Shown here in pieces: positions 7,951-16,148 of a DNA stretch of 64,000 bases. The position numbers were made by a program, and so were the translations under genes. Source of the stretch: Hymenobacter sp. DG25B. GTDB taxonomy: Bacteria > Bacteroidota > Bacteroidia > Cytophagales > Hymenobacteraceae. The notes beneath the pieces were generated by a model that was not told the DNA's origin, searched no databases, and saw only the letters and a list, made by a program, of their open reading frames with translations. Every line of letters starts with the position of its first letter. The stretch's first letter is position 1. Where the stretch lies: the NCBI RefSeq assembly GCF_000801315.1, contig NZ_CP010054.1:3348001-3412000 (forward strand). Reading direction: 5' to 3'.

Positions 7951-8736
7951 GTGCGCCTTCGCCTTCAACTATTCGAATTTGAGGATTTACCCTGGTTTCC
8001 GGCCGTAGTTCGGGCGGGAATGATGGATTATTTACGGTTCATGATCAGCCTGCTGCGCACGTATCAGCCTATTGTGCCTTTGCTGCAGGAAGCCTTACAG
8101 CAAGCCGGGCAGCCGCATATTGTAGAGCTTTGTGCCGGCGCGGGCGGTGGCACCGAAGGCATTCTGCAGACCTTACGCACCAGGGGCCATGGTAATCTGC
8201 ACATCACCCTCACCGACCTGTACCCGCAGCCCGAAGCGTGGCAACTGCTAGAGAAACGCACCCAGGGCGGCCTGCGCTACGAGTCAGCGGCCATTGACGC
8301 CACCCACGTGCCGGCCGAACTGAAGGGGTTTCGCACCGTTTTTTCCGCTTTTCACCACTTCCCGCCAGCGGTAGCGCAGGCTATTCTGGCCGATGCCGTG
8401 CGCCAAGGAACCGGCATTGGCGTGTTTGAGGGCGCTGGCAAGCACTGGCTGGAAATTCTGCTGGCCTGGACGGTTTTGCCCGTGGCGCAGCTGCTCATCA
8501 CCCCCTTTATCCGGCCATTTCGCCTTAGCCGGCTCGTGTTTACGTACCTGATTCCGCTGATTCCCTTGTGTACCATTTGGGACGGCACCGTATCTATTCT
8601 GCGTATGTACCCGCCCGAGGCCTTGCTGGCGCTGGCCCGCCAGGCCGACCCAGCCGGCCGCTTTCAATGGCGGGCCGGCAAGGTGCGGCATAGCTGGGGG
8701 CCGGAAGTTACGTACCTCGTAGGCTGGCCGGCTTAG
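7951..8736 (+). CDS. Class I SAM-dependent methyltransferase with membrane-associated C-terminal part
   Basis: About 261 residues from the GTG at 7951; a TTG at 7945 and an ATG at 8020 are alternatives, but the FEFEDLPWFP block before the ATG looks conserved, which argues against starting there. SAM-binding motif I is VELCAGAGGGTEGI, with an acidic residue at the end of strand 2 (TLTDLYPQP). The C-terminal half contains two long hydrophobic stretches (LLAWTVLPVAQLLI and FTYLIPLIPLCTIW), unusual for a soluble methyltransferase and consistent with membrane association and a lipid-like substrate. Only 29 bases separate it from the UbiA-type prenyltransferase downstream, so the two may work on the same lipid. 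The substrate cannot be told from sequence. Confidence 0.8.
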   Translation: MRLRLQLFEFEDLPWFPAVVRAGMMDYLRFMISLLRTYQPIVPLLQEALQQAGQPHIVELCAGAGGGTEGILQTLRTRGHGNLHITLTDLYPQPEAWQLLEKRTQGGLRYESAAIDATHVPAELKGFRTVFSAFHHFPPAVAQAILADAVRQGTGIGVFEGAGKHWLEILLAWTVLPVAQLLITPFIRPFRLSRLVFTYLIPLIPLCTIWDGTVSILRMYPPEALLALARQADPAGRFQWRAGKVRHSWGPEVTYLVGWPA

Positions 8737-8765
8737 CCTTTTTCTTGTTTTCTATTCGAGTTTTT

Positions 8766-9662
8766 ATGGCCTTTGCCGCTTACCGCCGCGTTTTTCCATT
8801 GCTGCGCATTCCGTTTTCGGTGTATTTGATGCCCGTGTTTTGGTTTGGGCTGAGCGCTTTGCGTGAGCCTTTCAGCATGTGGCGGGCGGTGGGCGTTTTT
8901 GTGGTGCTGCATGTGCTGGCCTATCCGGCATCCAACGGCTACAACTCCTACTACGACCGGGACGAAGGCAGCATCGGCGGCCTGCGCCAGCCCCCCAAAG
9001 TAGCGCCCGAGCTGCTGCACCTGGTCTGGCTGTTTGATGTGCTGGCTATTGTGGGCGCCAGCCTGCTGTCGGTGGCGTTTGCGGGCTGGGTGGCGGTGTA
9101 TCTGCTTATCTCGAAAGCCTACAGCTACGATGGTATCCGGCTGAAGAAGTACCCCCTTATCAGTACGCTGGTGGTGGTATTATTTCAGGGAGCTTTCACA
9201 TTCCTTATGACGCAGGTGGGCGTGGGCGCATCCACGGCGGCCATTCAGGCGCCCGACAACCTGCTGCTGGCCCTGGTCAGCACCCTTTTTCTGTGTGGCT
9301 CCTACCCGCTCACGCAGGTGTATCAGCATCAGGAAGACCGCCAGCGCGGCGACGAGACACTGAGCTTACGGCTGGGCATCCGGGGCACTTTTATATTTGC
9401 TGCTTTGGGGTTGCTGACCGGTGCCGCCGTGCTGGCTGCCGCCTACCTCCAGCGCCACGAAACCCAGAACCTGCTGCTTTTCCTAGTAGCCACCGGCCCG
9501 GTGGTCTGGCTGTTCAGCCGTTGGGTGTGGCAGGTATGGCGCAACCCCGCCGCCGCCGATTTTGAGCATACCATGCGCATGAATCAGGTATCGTCGCTGT
9601 GCCTGAGTGCGGCTTTTGTGGCCATGCTGCTTTTCCAGCATTTCAACTGGCTCCGCTATTAA
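8766..9662 (+). CDS. UbiA family prenyltransferase
   Basis: 298 residues from the ATG at 8766 (a TTG at 8745 is in frame). It is an integral membrane protein with about eight or nine hydrophobic helices. Both Asp-rich motifs of the UbiA superfamily are present: NGYNSYYDRDEGS (NxxxDxxD type) in the loop after helix 2, and YQHQEDRQRGDET (DxxxD type) after helix 5, followed by the usual LSLRLGIRGTF. The superfamily transfers a prenyl chain to an aromatic or other acceptor in the membrane. Which acceptor is used here is unknown: menaquinone, heme O and chlorophyll-type members have different surroundings. The preceding methyltransferase suggests a two-step modification. Confidence 0.88.
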   Translation: MAFAAYRRVFPLLRIPFSVYLMPVFWFGLSALREPFSMWRAVGVFVVLHVLAYPASNGYNSYYDRDEGSIGGLRQPPKVAPELLHLVWLFDVLAIVGASLLSVAFAGWVAVYLLISKAYSYDGIRLKKYPLISTLVVVLFQGAFTFLMTQVGVGASTAAIQAPDNLLLALVSTLFLCGSYPLTQVYQHQEDRQRGDETLSLRLGIRGTFIFAALGLLTGAAVLAAAYLQRHETQNLLLFLVATGPVVWLFSRWVWQVWRNPAAADFEHTMRMNQVSSLCLSAAFVAMLLFQHFNWLRY

Positions 9663-9725
9663 ATTGAGGTTCAACAGAAGAGCGGATGCCTCCGTATCAC
9701 CAGCTTCACCTACCTGCTCACTGCT

Positions 9726-10370
9726 ATGCGTTCCTTATTCCTTTTGTTAGCGACAAGTTCTCTGATGATGTTAAACGCCTGTTCCGGCCCTAACACCGAG
9801 CAAGCAGAAACCGCACAGAAGCCAGCCGCTAGTGCCACAGAGTCGGCCGCTACCGAACCCATGGATACGCTGCGCCCACCCGGCGTAACAGCCCTGGCCG
9901 ACACGCTGCAGCAGGTGCAGAAGCTGCACGAGTTTTCCCAAACAGGAAAGCCCGACAAATTTGCGTTGGTATTACGGGGCAAAACGCTGCTTACCGGCGA
10001 GCTGACCTTTACCATTACCAGTGGCACCGATAACCAAGTAATATTCCGTGAAACGTTTCCGGTATCTGATTTGGAAGCGGCCATGGTGTATGAGATGAAA
10101 ACCCCAACCGCTACCCCGGCTGAGCGCGAAGCCTATGTGCGCAAGCGGCTGCAGGAGTTCTTCGCCGACAAAAACTTTGTGCGCCCCGCGCTTAGCCCGC
10201 AGGATACTTACCAGCCCGGCGGCGCCCTGGACAAAGCTGCCTGGGAGGATTTGCGCCGCCAGAAAGACGCCGTGGGCTTTGTGTACTTACTGGGCAAGGA
10301 AGACCGGCGCAAAATTGCCTGGTCGCCTAAGCGCCGGCAGGTGGTGCGGGTAGCCAGCTATGGTGGCTAG
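9726..10370 (+). CDS. Lipoprotein of unknown function
   Basis: 214 residues with a lipobox (LMMLNAC at about residues 13-19), followed by an Ala/Thr/Glu-rich linker and a mixed alpha/beta domain (GKTLLTGELTFTITSG, MVYEMKTP, RRQVVRVASYGG). No family recognised. It follows the UbiA gene by 63 bases on the same strand and is convergent with the DsbA-like gene; no hairpin is seen in the 15 bases between them. Confidence 0.65.
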   Translation: MRSLFLLLATSSLMMLNACSGPNTEQAETAQKPAASATESAATEPMDTLRPPGVTALADTLQQVQKLHEFSQTGKPDKFALVLRGKTLLTGELTFTITSGTDNQVIFRETFPVSDLEAAMVYEMKTPTATPAEREAYVRKRLQEFFADKNFVRPALSPQDTYQPGGALDKAAWEDLRRQKDAVGFVYLLGKEDRRKIAWSPKRRQVVRVASYGG

Positions 10371-10385
10371 CCGCCGCTGGGCGGG

Positions 10386-11060
10386 CTACTCCTGCCCTGC
10401 TTCTTCAGCGGCCTGCTGCAGAGCCTGCTCTATGCCTTCCGCTAAAACCGCATACGGCCGGTAGCCGCGGGCAACTACATACCCCTGCTGCCCCACCCGC
10501 AACAGGATAGTGGGAAACCCCTGAATACCCATTCGGGAAATGGCCGCAAACTCCTGGCGCACCCCTTGCGCAGTTTGCGGATCCTGATAGCGCCGCCTGA
10601 ACTCCGCTACATCCATCCCAAAACGGCCAGCCAGGGCTTCATAGGTTGCCAGAGCATTCATATTCTGCCCTTCCTGAAACCAGGCCAGCTGTAGGGCGTG
10701 CGCAAAATCGAGCGCCTGTTGTGTGGGGGCCAGCTGCCGAAACACGGATAGTGCCCGGCTGGGCGGCTCCGAATCCTGCACGCGCTTGCCTTCCTCCCCT
10801 GCCTGCCAAAAAGCCTCCCCAAACGCAACCCCAGTGGCCTGCTCTACCTGCCGGGCGGCCAACCGGATAGCCGACCAGTCTTCGCCAATAGGGCCTACCT
10901 GTTCCCCGATCATCATGCCGCCACTTAATATGGAAACCTGTAAGCGGCCCATAAACGCCTGCTGTATCTGCTGGATAACGGGCGTAGTAGCGTAGCACCA
11001 CCCGCAGAGCGGATCATAGAGGTAAAGTAGTTCGGGCAGGTCAGGAACGGTCGTTTCCAT
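10386..11060 (-). CDS. DsbA family protein (FrnE/thioredoxin-like oxidoreductase)
   Basis: 224 residues, without a signal peptide, so cytoplasmic. The redox motif CGWC sits at residues 19-22 (YDPLCGWCYATTP), followed by the helical insertion typical of DsbA-like folds and a cis-proline segment GIQGFPTILLRV near residue 180. It resembles the COG3531-type predicted protein-disulfide isomerases. Its substrate is unknown. It lies downstream of the terminator hairpin of rho and is transcribed on the same strand, so it most likely has its own promoter at 11061-11136. Confidence 0.85.
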   Translation of the reverse strand: METTVPDLPELLYLYDPLCGWCYATTPVIQQIQQAFMGRLQVSILSGGMMIGEQVGPIGEDWSAIRLAARQVEQATGVAFGEAFWQAGEEGKRVQDSEPPSRALSVFRQLAPTQQALDFAHALQLAWFQEGQNMNALATYEALAGRFGMDVAEFRRRYQDPQTAQGVRQEFAAISRMGIQGFPTILLRVGQQGYVVARGYRPYAVLAEGIEQALQQAAEEAGQE

Positions 11061-11136
11061 TGGTCAGCGTGGTGGGTAAGTTGGTCAGTGTTTTATACAA
11101 ACTGCTTAGGATAAAGCTAATTCTTCAATTTTCAAC

Positions 11137-11180
11137 TACAACAAAGGGCCCGCATGCTAACATACGGGCCCTTTGTTGTA
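11137..11180 (-). terminator. Rho-gene terminator hairpin
   Basis: A perfect 16-bp inverted repeat (11137-11152 and 11165-11180, core AAAGGGCCCG) with a 12-nt loop, 16 bases after the stop of rho. The stem is AT-rich at its foot, so the T-run is part of the stem. Confidence 0.85.
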
Positions 11181-11196
11181 CTTAAGCTGAATAGCA

Positions 11197-13227
11197 TTAG
11201 CCATTCATGGATACTAGGAACTCGTCGTTGTCGCGGGTGCCTTTCATGCGGTCCTTCAGGAATTCCATGGCCTCGGCGGGCGTCATATCCGACATGAACT
11301 TGCGCAGCACCCAGATGCGGCTGAGCTCATCTTTGCTCATCAGCAGGTCTTCGCGGCGGGTGCCGGAAGCGGGTACGTCGATGGCGGGAAAGATGCGGCG
11401 GTTAGCCAGCTTGCGGTCCAGCTGCAGTTCCATGTTGCCGGTCCCTTTGAATTCCTCAAAGATTACCTCATCCATTTTAGAGCCGGTATCAATCAGGGCG
11501 GTGGCAATGATGGTGAGCGAGCCGCCGTCTTCCACGTTGCGGGCGGCACCAAAGAAGCGCTTGGGCTTGTGCAGGGCGTTAGCATCTACACCACCGGAGA
11601 GGATTTTGCCGGAAGCAGGCTGCACCGTGTTATAGGCACGGGCCAGACGAGTAATAGAGTCTAGCAGAATTACCACATCGTGGCCGCATTCCACCAGGCG
11701 CTTGGCTTTGTCCAGCGCTATGCTGGCAATTTTCACGTGACGGTCAGCAGTTTCGTCGAAGGTAGAGCTGAGCACTTCGGCTTTCACCGAGCGGGCCATG
11801 TCCGTTACTTCTTCGGGGCGCTCATCAATCAGCAGAATAATGAGATATACCTCGGGGTGATTCTCGGAAATGGCGTTGGCAATTTCCTGCAGCAATACCG
11901 TTTTACCGGTTTTGGGCTGCGCCACAATCAATCCCCGCTGGCCTTTGCCGATAGGCGCAAACAAATCCAGAATGCGGGTGCTGTACTGGGTAGACTTGGT
12001 GGAGAGCTTCAGACGCTCCTCCGCGAAGAGCGGCGTGAGGTGGTTAAACGGCACCCGGTCCCGAACTTCTTCCACCGTGCGGCCATTCACCAGTTCCACG
12101 CTTACCAGCGCATAGTATTTTTCACCTTCGCGGGGCGGACGAATGGTGCATTTTACGGTGTCGCCGGCTTTGAGGGCAAACTGCTTTACCTGTTGCGGGG
12201 CCACGTAAATATCATCGGGCGAGGCAAGGTAGTTGTAGAAAGGACTGCGCAGGAAGCCGTAACCGCCATCGGGCATCATTTCCAAGGTACCTTCCCCGGG
12301 AATAGTGATATCAAAATCGGGGCGGGTACGCTGCGGCTGGTTCTGGTTGGGGTTCTGACCCTGAACGGCCACATCCCCTACCGGGCGGTTGTTGCGCTCT
12401 TCGCGGCGCTGCTGGTCCCGGGCAAACCGTTCTTCGCGGCGCTGCTGGTCGCGCTGTTCCCGGTCGCGCAGGGGGCGGGGCTGCTGGTCGTCGCGCAAGG
12501 GGCGCTGCTGGTCGCGGGAGAATTCTCCGCGCGGAACATCCGTCCGCAGCTCGCGGGATCCTTGCTGCTGGTCGCGGCCCCGGTCACGGTCGCGGGAACC
12601 ATCGCGCAGCCGTTCGCCGCGGCCAGGCTGCGGGATGATAACGGCGCCCGGCGAAGGCATCGGGATTCCGGGTACTACCGGCGCTAAGGCCGCTACAGCA
12701 GGAGCTTCTGCGGCTACCGTTTCGGGCGCCGGCTCAGGGGGAGCAGGTGCTACGGCCGGTGCTTCCGGCAGCACGTCGGCCTCCGGAACATCCAGCGCCA
12801 CAGCATCTAAGGGCAGCAGTTCTCCATTAAGGGCCTGAACACCGCGCGGGGGGCGCTCCTGCCCACGAGCCCGGCGCTCCGGCCGCTGGTAGGGTTTAAT
12901 GGGGCGCACGGCAGTGTCAATCTGCGTGGCTTCGTTGGTTGATTCCGTTCCGGAAACGGCCTCTACGGCGGGCGCTTCCACCGGCTGCATAGCGGCCGGG
13001 GCTTCTGCCGCTACCACTTCTGCGGCGGGGGCATTTTTGCTTGCTTTCGGGCTGCTGGGCTTGGTTTTTTGCGGAAGCTGCTCCAGCGGGGTTACAGCTT
13101 GCTGATCCAGAATCTTATAGACAAGATCCTGCTTACTGAGTTTCTTAAAGTTTCCAACCTTCAACTCTTCAGCAATTTCTTTAAGCTCAGAAAGCAGGCG
13201 GTCTTTTAACTCGTCAATAGTGTACAT
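11197..13227 (-). CDS. rho: Transcription termination factor Rho with long charged insertion
   Basis: 676 residues from the ATG at 13227 ([18 protein letters not shown]). An in-frame upstream extension of 34 residues is Arg/Pro-rich and not conserved-looking, so I discard it. Order of parts: N-terminal Rho-N helix bundle (1-45); a very long low-complexity region (about 50-310) first Ala/Pro/Glu-rich, then built of Arg/Asp/Gln repeats (RDQQRREER type); the cold-shock-like RNA-binding domain ([17 protein letters not shown]); and the ATPase with Walker A (QPKTGKT), Walker B ([16 protein letters not shown]) and Q/R-loop parts. Bacterial Rho without insertion is about 420 residues. Such insertions are known in Bacteroidota and Actinobacteria and can drive phase separation or extra RNA binding; for this protein that is inference. 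Confidence 0.96.
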   Translation of the reverse strand: MYTIDELKDRLLSELKEIAEELKVGNFKKLSKQDLVYKILDQQAVTPLEQLPQKTKPSSPKASKNAPAAEVVAAEAPAAMQPVEAPAVEAVSGTESTNEATQIDTAVRPIKPYQRPERRARGQERPPRGVQALNGELLPLDAVALDVPEADVLPEAPAVAPAPPEPAPETVAAEAPAVAALAPVVPGIPMPSPGAVIIPQPGRGERLRDGSRDRDRGRDQQQGSRELRTDVPRGEFSRDQQRPLRDDQQPRPLRDREQRDQQRREERFARDQQRREERNNRPVGDVAVQGQNPNQNQPQRTRPDFDITIPGEGTLEMMPDGGYGFLRSPFYNYLASPDDIYVAPQQVKQFALKAGDTVKCTIRPPREGEKYYALVSVELVNGRTVEEVRDRVPFNHLTPLFAEERLKLSTKSTQYSTRILDLFAPIGKGQRGLIVAQPKTGKTVLLQEIANAISENHPEVYLIILLIDERPEEVTDMARSVKAEVLSSTFDETADRHVKIASIALDKAKRLVECGHDVVILLDSITRLARAYNTVQPASGKILSGGVDANALHKPKRFFGAARNVEDGGSLTIIATALIDTGSKMDEVIFEEFKGTGNMELQLDRKLANRRIFPAIDVPASGTRREDLLMSKDELSRIWVLRKFMSDMTPAEAMEFLKDRMKGTRDNDEFLVSMNG

Positions 13228-13595
13228 AGAGTAAACTGGAAGGGGGGGGAAACGCGCGGCGCAACGTCGTGAACCGGACAGCACAAACCAATCGGAGGCA
13301 CCAACGGACGGCCGTGAAACGGCGCGCAACTACTGGAAGGTCTAAACGAAGGGTGGATTTTATAAACGGGAAGGCGCTGGCAAAAAACGGACCGTACGCA
13401 CAGCAAAAAAGTACCCGCGGGCCCGGCATCAGCTACCGGCTTATTAGCGCAATGTTAGCGTAATACGCTTGAACTACCAAATTGGATATCGGAATTTTAG
13501 CCCCTATCCTTGCCTTAGCTATCGATTAGCCGAACAGACGGCGGGCAACTCCCAGGGGAAGATAGTGAAAAGCCCGCGTATCCGGTTGTTCTCCC
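13228..13595. other. Divergent intergenic region between rho and serS
   Basis: About 400 bases without a convincing gene. The short frames across it are not supported by composition. It must hold the rho promoter and leader and the serS promoter. Only the serS -7 element (13596) could be recognised. rho leaders are often autoregulated, but no specific structure is evident here. Confidence 0.5.
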
Positions 13596-13603
13596 TACTT
13601 TTG
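13596..13603 (+). promoter_or_regulatory. -7 element (TACTTTTG) for serS
   Basis: Exact TAnnTTTG match 29 bases before the serS ATG. No TTG at the expected -33 position. Confidence 0.45.
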
Positions 13604-13631
13604 TTTTGTTCTAATTCGCGTTTTCTGCCTT

Positions 13632-14906
13632 ATGCTGCAAGTTTCCGTTCTGAAAGAGCACCCCGAAGCGGTGCTGGCCGGGCTGGCTAAAAAACACTAT
13701 AAAACCGCCGAAGCTGATGTGCAGGCCATTCTCTCGCTAGACCAGCGCCGGAAGGAACTGCAAACCGGCCACGACCAGGCCCAGGCCGAAGCCAATGAGC
13801 TGGCCCGGCAGATTGGTGGCCTGATGAAGGCCGGCAACAAAGCCGAAGCCGAAACGCTGAAGGCCCGCACCGCCGAGCTAAAGCAGCAAACCAAAGCCCA
13901 CAGCGAGGAGCTGGCCGAAGTAGAAAAGGAGCTGCAGCAAATCCTGTATAAGCTGCCTAACCTGCCCCACAGCAGCGTGCCCGAAGGCCGCACGCCGGAG
14001 GAAAACGAAGTGGTGCGCGAGGTGGGTCAGAAGCCTGATCTGCCCGCCACGGCCAAGCCCCACTGGGAGCTGATTGAGCAGTATGATATCATTGATTTTG
14101 CGCTGGGCAACAAAATTACCGGCGCCGGTTTCCCGGTATACAAAGGCCAGGGCGCCCGTTTGCAGCGCGCCCTCATCAACTTCTTTCTGGATGAAGCCCG
14201 CGCAGCCGGCTACACTGAAATTCAGCCGCCTATTCTGGTAAACGAGGCCAGCGGCTTCGGCACCGGCCAGCTGCCCGATAAAGAGGGCCAGATGTACCAC
14301 GCCACCGCCGACGACCTGTACCTGATTCCGACGGCGGAGGTGCCCATCACCAACCTTTACCGCGACGAAATTGTGCCGGTGGAGAAGCTGCCCATCCGCA
14401 ATGCGGGCTACACGCCCTGCTTCCGCCGCGAGGCGGGCTCCTGGGGCGCCCACGTGCGCGGCCTCAACCGCCTGCACCAGTTCGATAAGGTGGAAATAGT
14501 GCAGATTGCCCAGCCCGAGCAGAGCTACGCCATCTTGGAAGAAATGCTGGCCCACATTGAAGGCCTGCTGCAGAAGCTGGAGCTGCCCTACCGCGTGCTG
14601 CGCCTCTGCGGCGGCGACATGAGCTTTACCTCCGCCCTGACCTATGACCTGGAAGTGTGGAGCGCCGCCCAGCAGCGCTGGCTGGAAGTTAGCTCCGCTT
14701 CTAATTTTGAAACCTACCAAGCCAACCGCCTGAAGCTGCGCTACCGCGCCGAAAACGGCAAAATGCAGCTGCTGCACACGCTCAACGGCTCGGCGCTGGC
14801 CCTGCCCCGCATTGTGGCGGCCCTGCTGGAAAACAACCAGACGGAAGAAGGCATCAAGCTGCCGGCTGTGCTGCACAGTTACTGCGGCTTCAGCCAGATT
14901 GGCTAA
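13632..14906 (+). CDS. serS: Seryl-tRNA synthetase
   Basis: 424 residues, full length. The N-terminal two-stranded coiled-coil arm (residues ~25-110, rich in Ala/Glu/Lys) binds the long variable arm of tRNA-Ser. The class II core carries motif 2 (CFRREAGSWGAHVRGLNRLHQF) and motif 3 (LNGSALALPRIVAALLENNQ), with the serine-binding TAEVP loop in between. It charges tRNA-Ser in the cytoplasm. It is a single-gene unit closed by a strong hairpin. Its preference for long variable arms is relevant to the odd tRNA-like gene at 49803. Confidence 0.98.
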   Translation: MLQVSVLKEHPEAVLAGLAKKHYKTAEADVQAILSLDQRRKELQTGHDQAQAEANELARQIGGLMKAGNKAEAETLKARTAELKQQTKAHSEELAEVEKELQQILYKLPNLPHSSVPEGRTPEENEVVREVGQKPDLPATAKPHWELIEQYDIIDFALGNKITGAGFPVYKGQGARLQRALINFFLDEARAAGYTEIQPPILVNEASGFGTGQLPDKEGQMYHATADDLYLIPTAEVPITNLYRDEIVPVEKLPIRNAGYTPCFRREAGSWGAHVRGLNRLHQFDKVEIVQIAQPEQSYAILEEMLAHIEGLLQKLELPYRVLRLCGGDMSFTSALTYDLEVWSAAQQRWLEVSSASNFETYQANRLKLRYRAENGKMQLLHTLNGSALALPRIVAALLENNQTEEGIKLPAVLHSYCGFSQIG

Positions 14907-14925
14907 CCGTAAGTCCTCCTTGTAG

Positions 14926-14959
14926 AAAGCCCCTGGTGCCCGCCGGCACCAGGGGCTTT
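14926..14959. terminator. Bidirectional terminator after serS
   Basis: Inverted repeat 14926-14940 / 14945-14959 (core GCCCCTGGTGCC) followed by a T-run, between serS and the convergent zinc-finger gene. Confidence 0.9.
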
Positions 14960-14978
14960 TTGTATGTGACCAGGTGCG

Positions 14979-15242
14979 TTAGTACTCTGCCATTTCCTCG
15001 TCTACATAACACCAGGCCCATTGCTCACCGGGCTCCGCTGATACCACTACCGGATGCTGGGTGGCCCGGAAGTGTTGGGTAGCGTGCTTGTTTTTGGAAG
15101 AGTCGCAGCAGCCTATGTGGCCGCAGGTTTGGCACACGCGCAGGTGCACCCATTTATCACCCAAAGCCACACACTCCGGGCAGGTATGGTGGCTGGCCGG
15201 AACAATGGTTTCTAACGCTGACAGATGGGTGCAGAGGCTCAT
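14979..15242 (-). CDS. UBP-type zinc finger domain protein
   Basis: 87 residues from the ATG at 15242 (MSLCTHL); an ATG at 15251 would add three. The protein is almost only a ubiquitin-hydrolase type zinc finger: CxH near the N-terminus (CTHL), CPEC, CQTCGHIGCCD, and then spaced His (HATQHFRATQHPV), ending in a WAWCYVDEE stretch. In eukaryotes this domain binds the free C-terminus of ubiquitin; stand-alone bacterial copies exist without known ligand. No ubiquitin-like protein, E1 or E2 homologue is seen in the window. It lies just downstream (12 bases) of the OsmC gene on the same strand, so it is probably the last gene of that small operon. Confidence 0.85.
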   Translation of the reverse strand: MSLCTHLSALETIVPASHHTCPECVALGDKWVHLRVCQTCGHIGCCDSSKNKHATQHFRATQHPVVVSAEPGEQWAWCYVDEEMAEY

Positions 15243-15254
15243 TTGCAGCAAATT

Positions 15255-15776
15255 TTAGTGGATAGTGGAAGTGCCGGAAGTGGGTGTAATCAATGGCAGG
15301 GCAGCGCTGGCTGATTGCTCATCCACGACGGTGGTTACAATGCGCAAAGTACCGCTGGTGAGGGTTTTCTGGACGGGGCACTTCTCGGAAATCAACTGCA
15401 GGCGCTGCCGCTGTTCGTTCGTAAGCGGCCCCAGCAGCCTGATTTCCTTGTGCACTTCCTCCAGCATAAAGCCGGGCTCCTCGGGGTGCTCACAATCCTG
15501 CTCGTGCACCCGCTGATGGCGCAGCCCTATTTCTATGGCTTCCAGGGGCCATTGCTTTCGGCTGGCGTACAGGCGCAGCGTAATGGCCGTGCACGTACCC
15601 AGCGCCGACAGCAGCATATCATAGGGCGTAGGACCCTGGTCCTGGCCGCCTACCTCCACCGGCTCATCCACGAAAAAGGTATGCCGCCCGGCACGCACCT
15701 CGGCCAGCAGTGCCGTGGCTCCTACATGCACCCGCACGGTAAATTCCGGGGCGGTAATGTTTGGGTTATCAGGCAC
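15255..15776 (-). CDS. OsmC family protein
   Basis: 173 residues. The OsmC/Ohr fold is recognisable from the Gly/Pro-rich GGQDQGPTPYDMLLSALGTC block with the first redox cysteine (C62) and the second cysteine in SEKCPVQKTL near residue 135. The family contains thiol peroxidases acting on organic hydroperoxides, and more distant members of unknown substrate. The spacing and the CPVQKTL form place it with the general OsmC branch rather than Ohr. The gene overlaps the end of the upstream ~100-aa gene by 8 bases, so they are probably translationally coupled. Confidence 0.9.
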   Translation of the reverse strand: MPDNPNITAPEFTVRVHVGATALLAEVRAGRHTFFVDEPVEVGGQDQGPTPYDMLLSALGTCTAITLRLYASRKQWPLEAIEIGLRHQRVHEQDCEHPEEPGFMLEEVHKEIRLLGPLTNEQRQRLQLISEKCPVQKTLTSGTLRIVTTVVDEQSASAALPLITPTSGTSTIH

Positions 15777-16080
15777 GGGGCATTTGTAGTTTGTGCATTA
15801 AGGCATCATTTTCCGGCTCAGAGTAAGGCCCAAAGGCGCTAACCAGCAAGCCCTTCACGCCTTCCGCCGATTCTATAGCATACACAACATCTTCATCACC
15901 GGGGTCGGAGGTGCCTTCAAACCGGTGAAACTCCCGCACCTGAAACTGCTCCGGGTGCAGCCGCAGATTCAGCCCCGAGCACACCAAATGCCCATCCTGA
16001 ATATTGAAATCTACCAGGTAGCCTCGTTTCTGCAGGTCGCGCACGGCCTGTAAAACGGTATCGTAGTGTTGTGCAGCCAT
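15769..16080 (-). CDS. Conserved ~100-aa protein of unknown function
   Basis: 103 residues, no signal peptide, mixed alpha/beta (YDTVLQAVRDLQKRGYLVDFNI, VREFHRFEGTSDPGDEDVVYAIE). Similar small Bacteroidota proteins are often labelled phosphoribosylpyrophosphate synthetase in databases, but no PRPP-binding motif is present and the protein is far too short for that enzyme, so I do not use the name. First gene of a probable three-gene unit with the OsmC and zinc-finger genes. Confidence 0.75.
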   Translation of the reverse strand: MAAQHYDTVLQAVRDLQKRGYLVDFNIQDGHLVCSGLNLRLHPEQFQVREFHRFEGTSDPGDEDVVYAIESAEGVKGLLVSAFGPYSEPENDALMHKLQMPRA

Positions 16081-16148
16081 GGCCTGTTAGCGTAGAGAAT
16101 ACCCCTTAAGATAGCAGCTTTTCTCCTCTTTTGCTGCTCGGCCGGGCT

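Noticed and set aside
11680..12687. 335-codon plus-strand frame opposite rho
   Set aside because: It mirrors the rho coding sequence; no motif and no upstream signal.
13269..13463. Short frame between rho and serS as a small gene
   Set aside because: Arg/Thr-rich translation without signal or motif; most likely leader sequence.
15769..16080. Annotation of the ~100-aa protein as phosphoribosylpyrophosphate synthetase
   Set aside because: No PRPP motif and one third of the needed length; this is probably a propagated database name.
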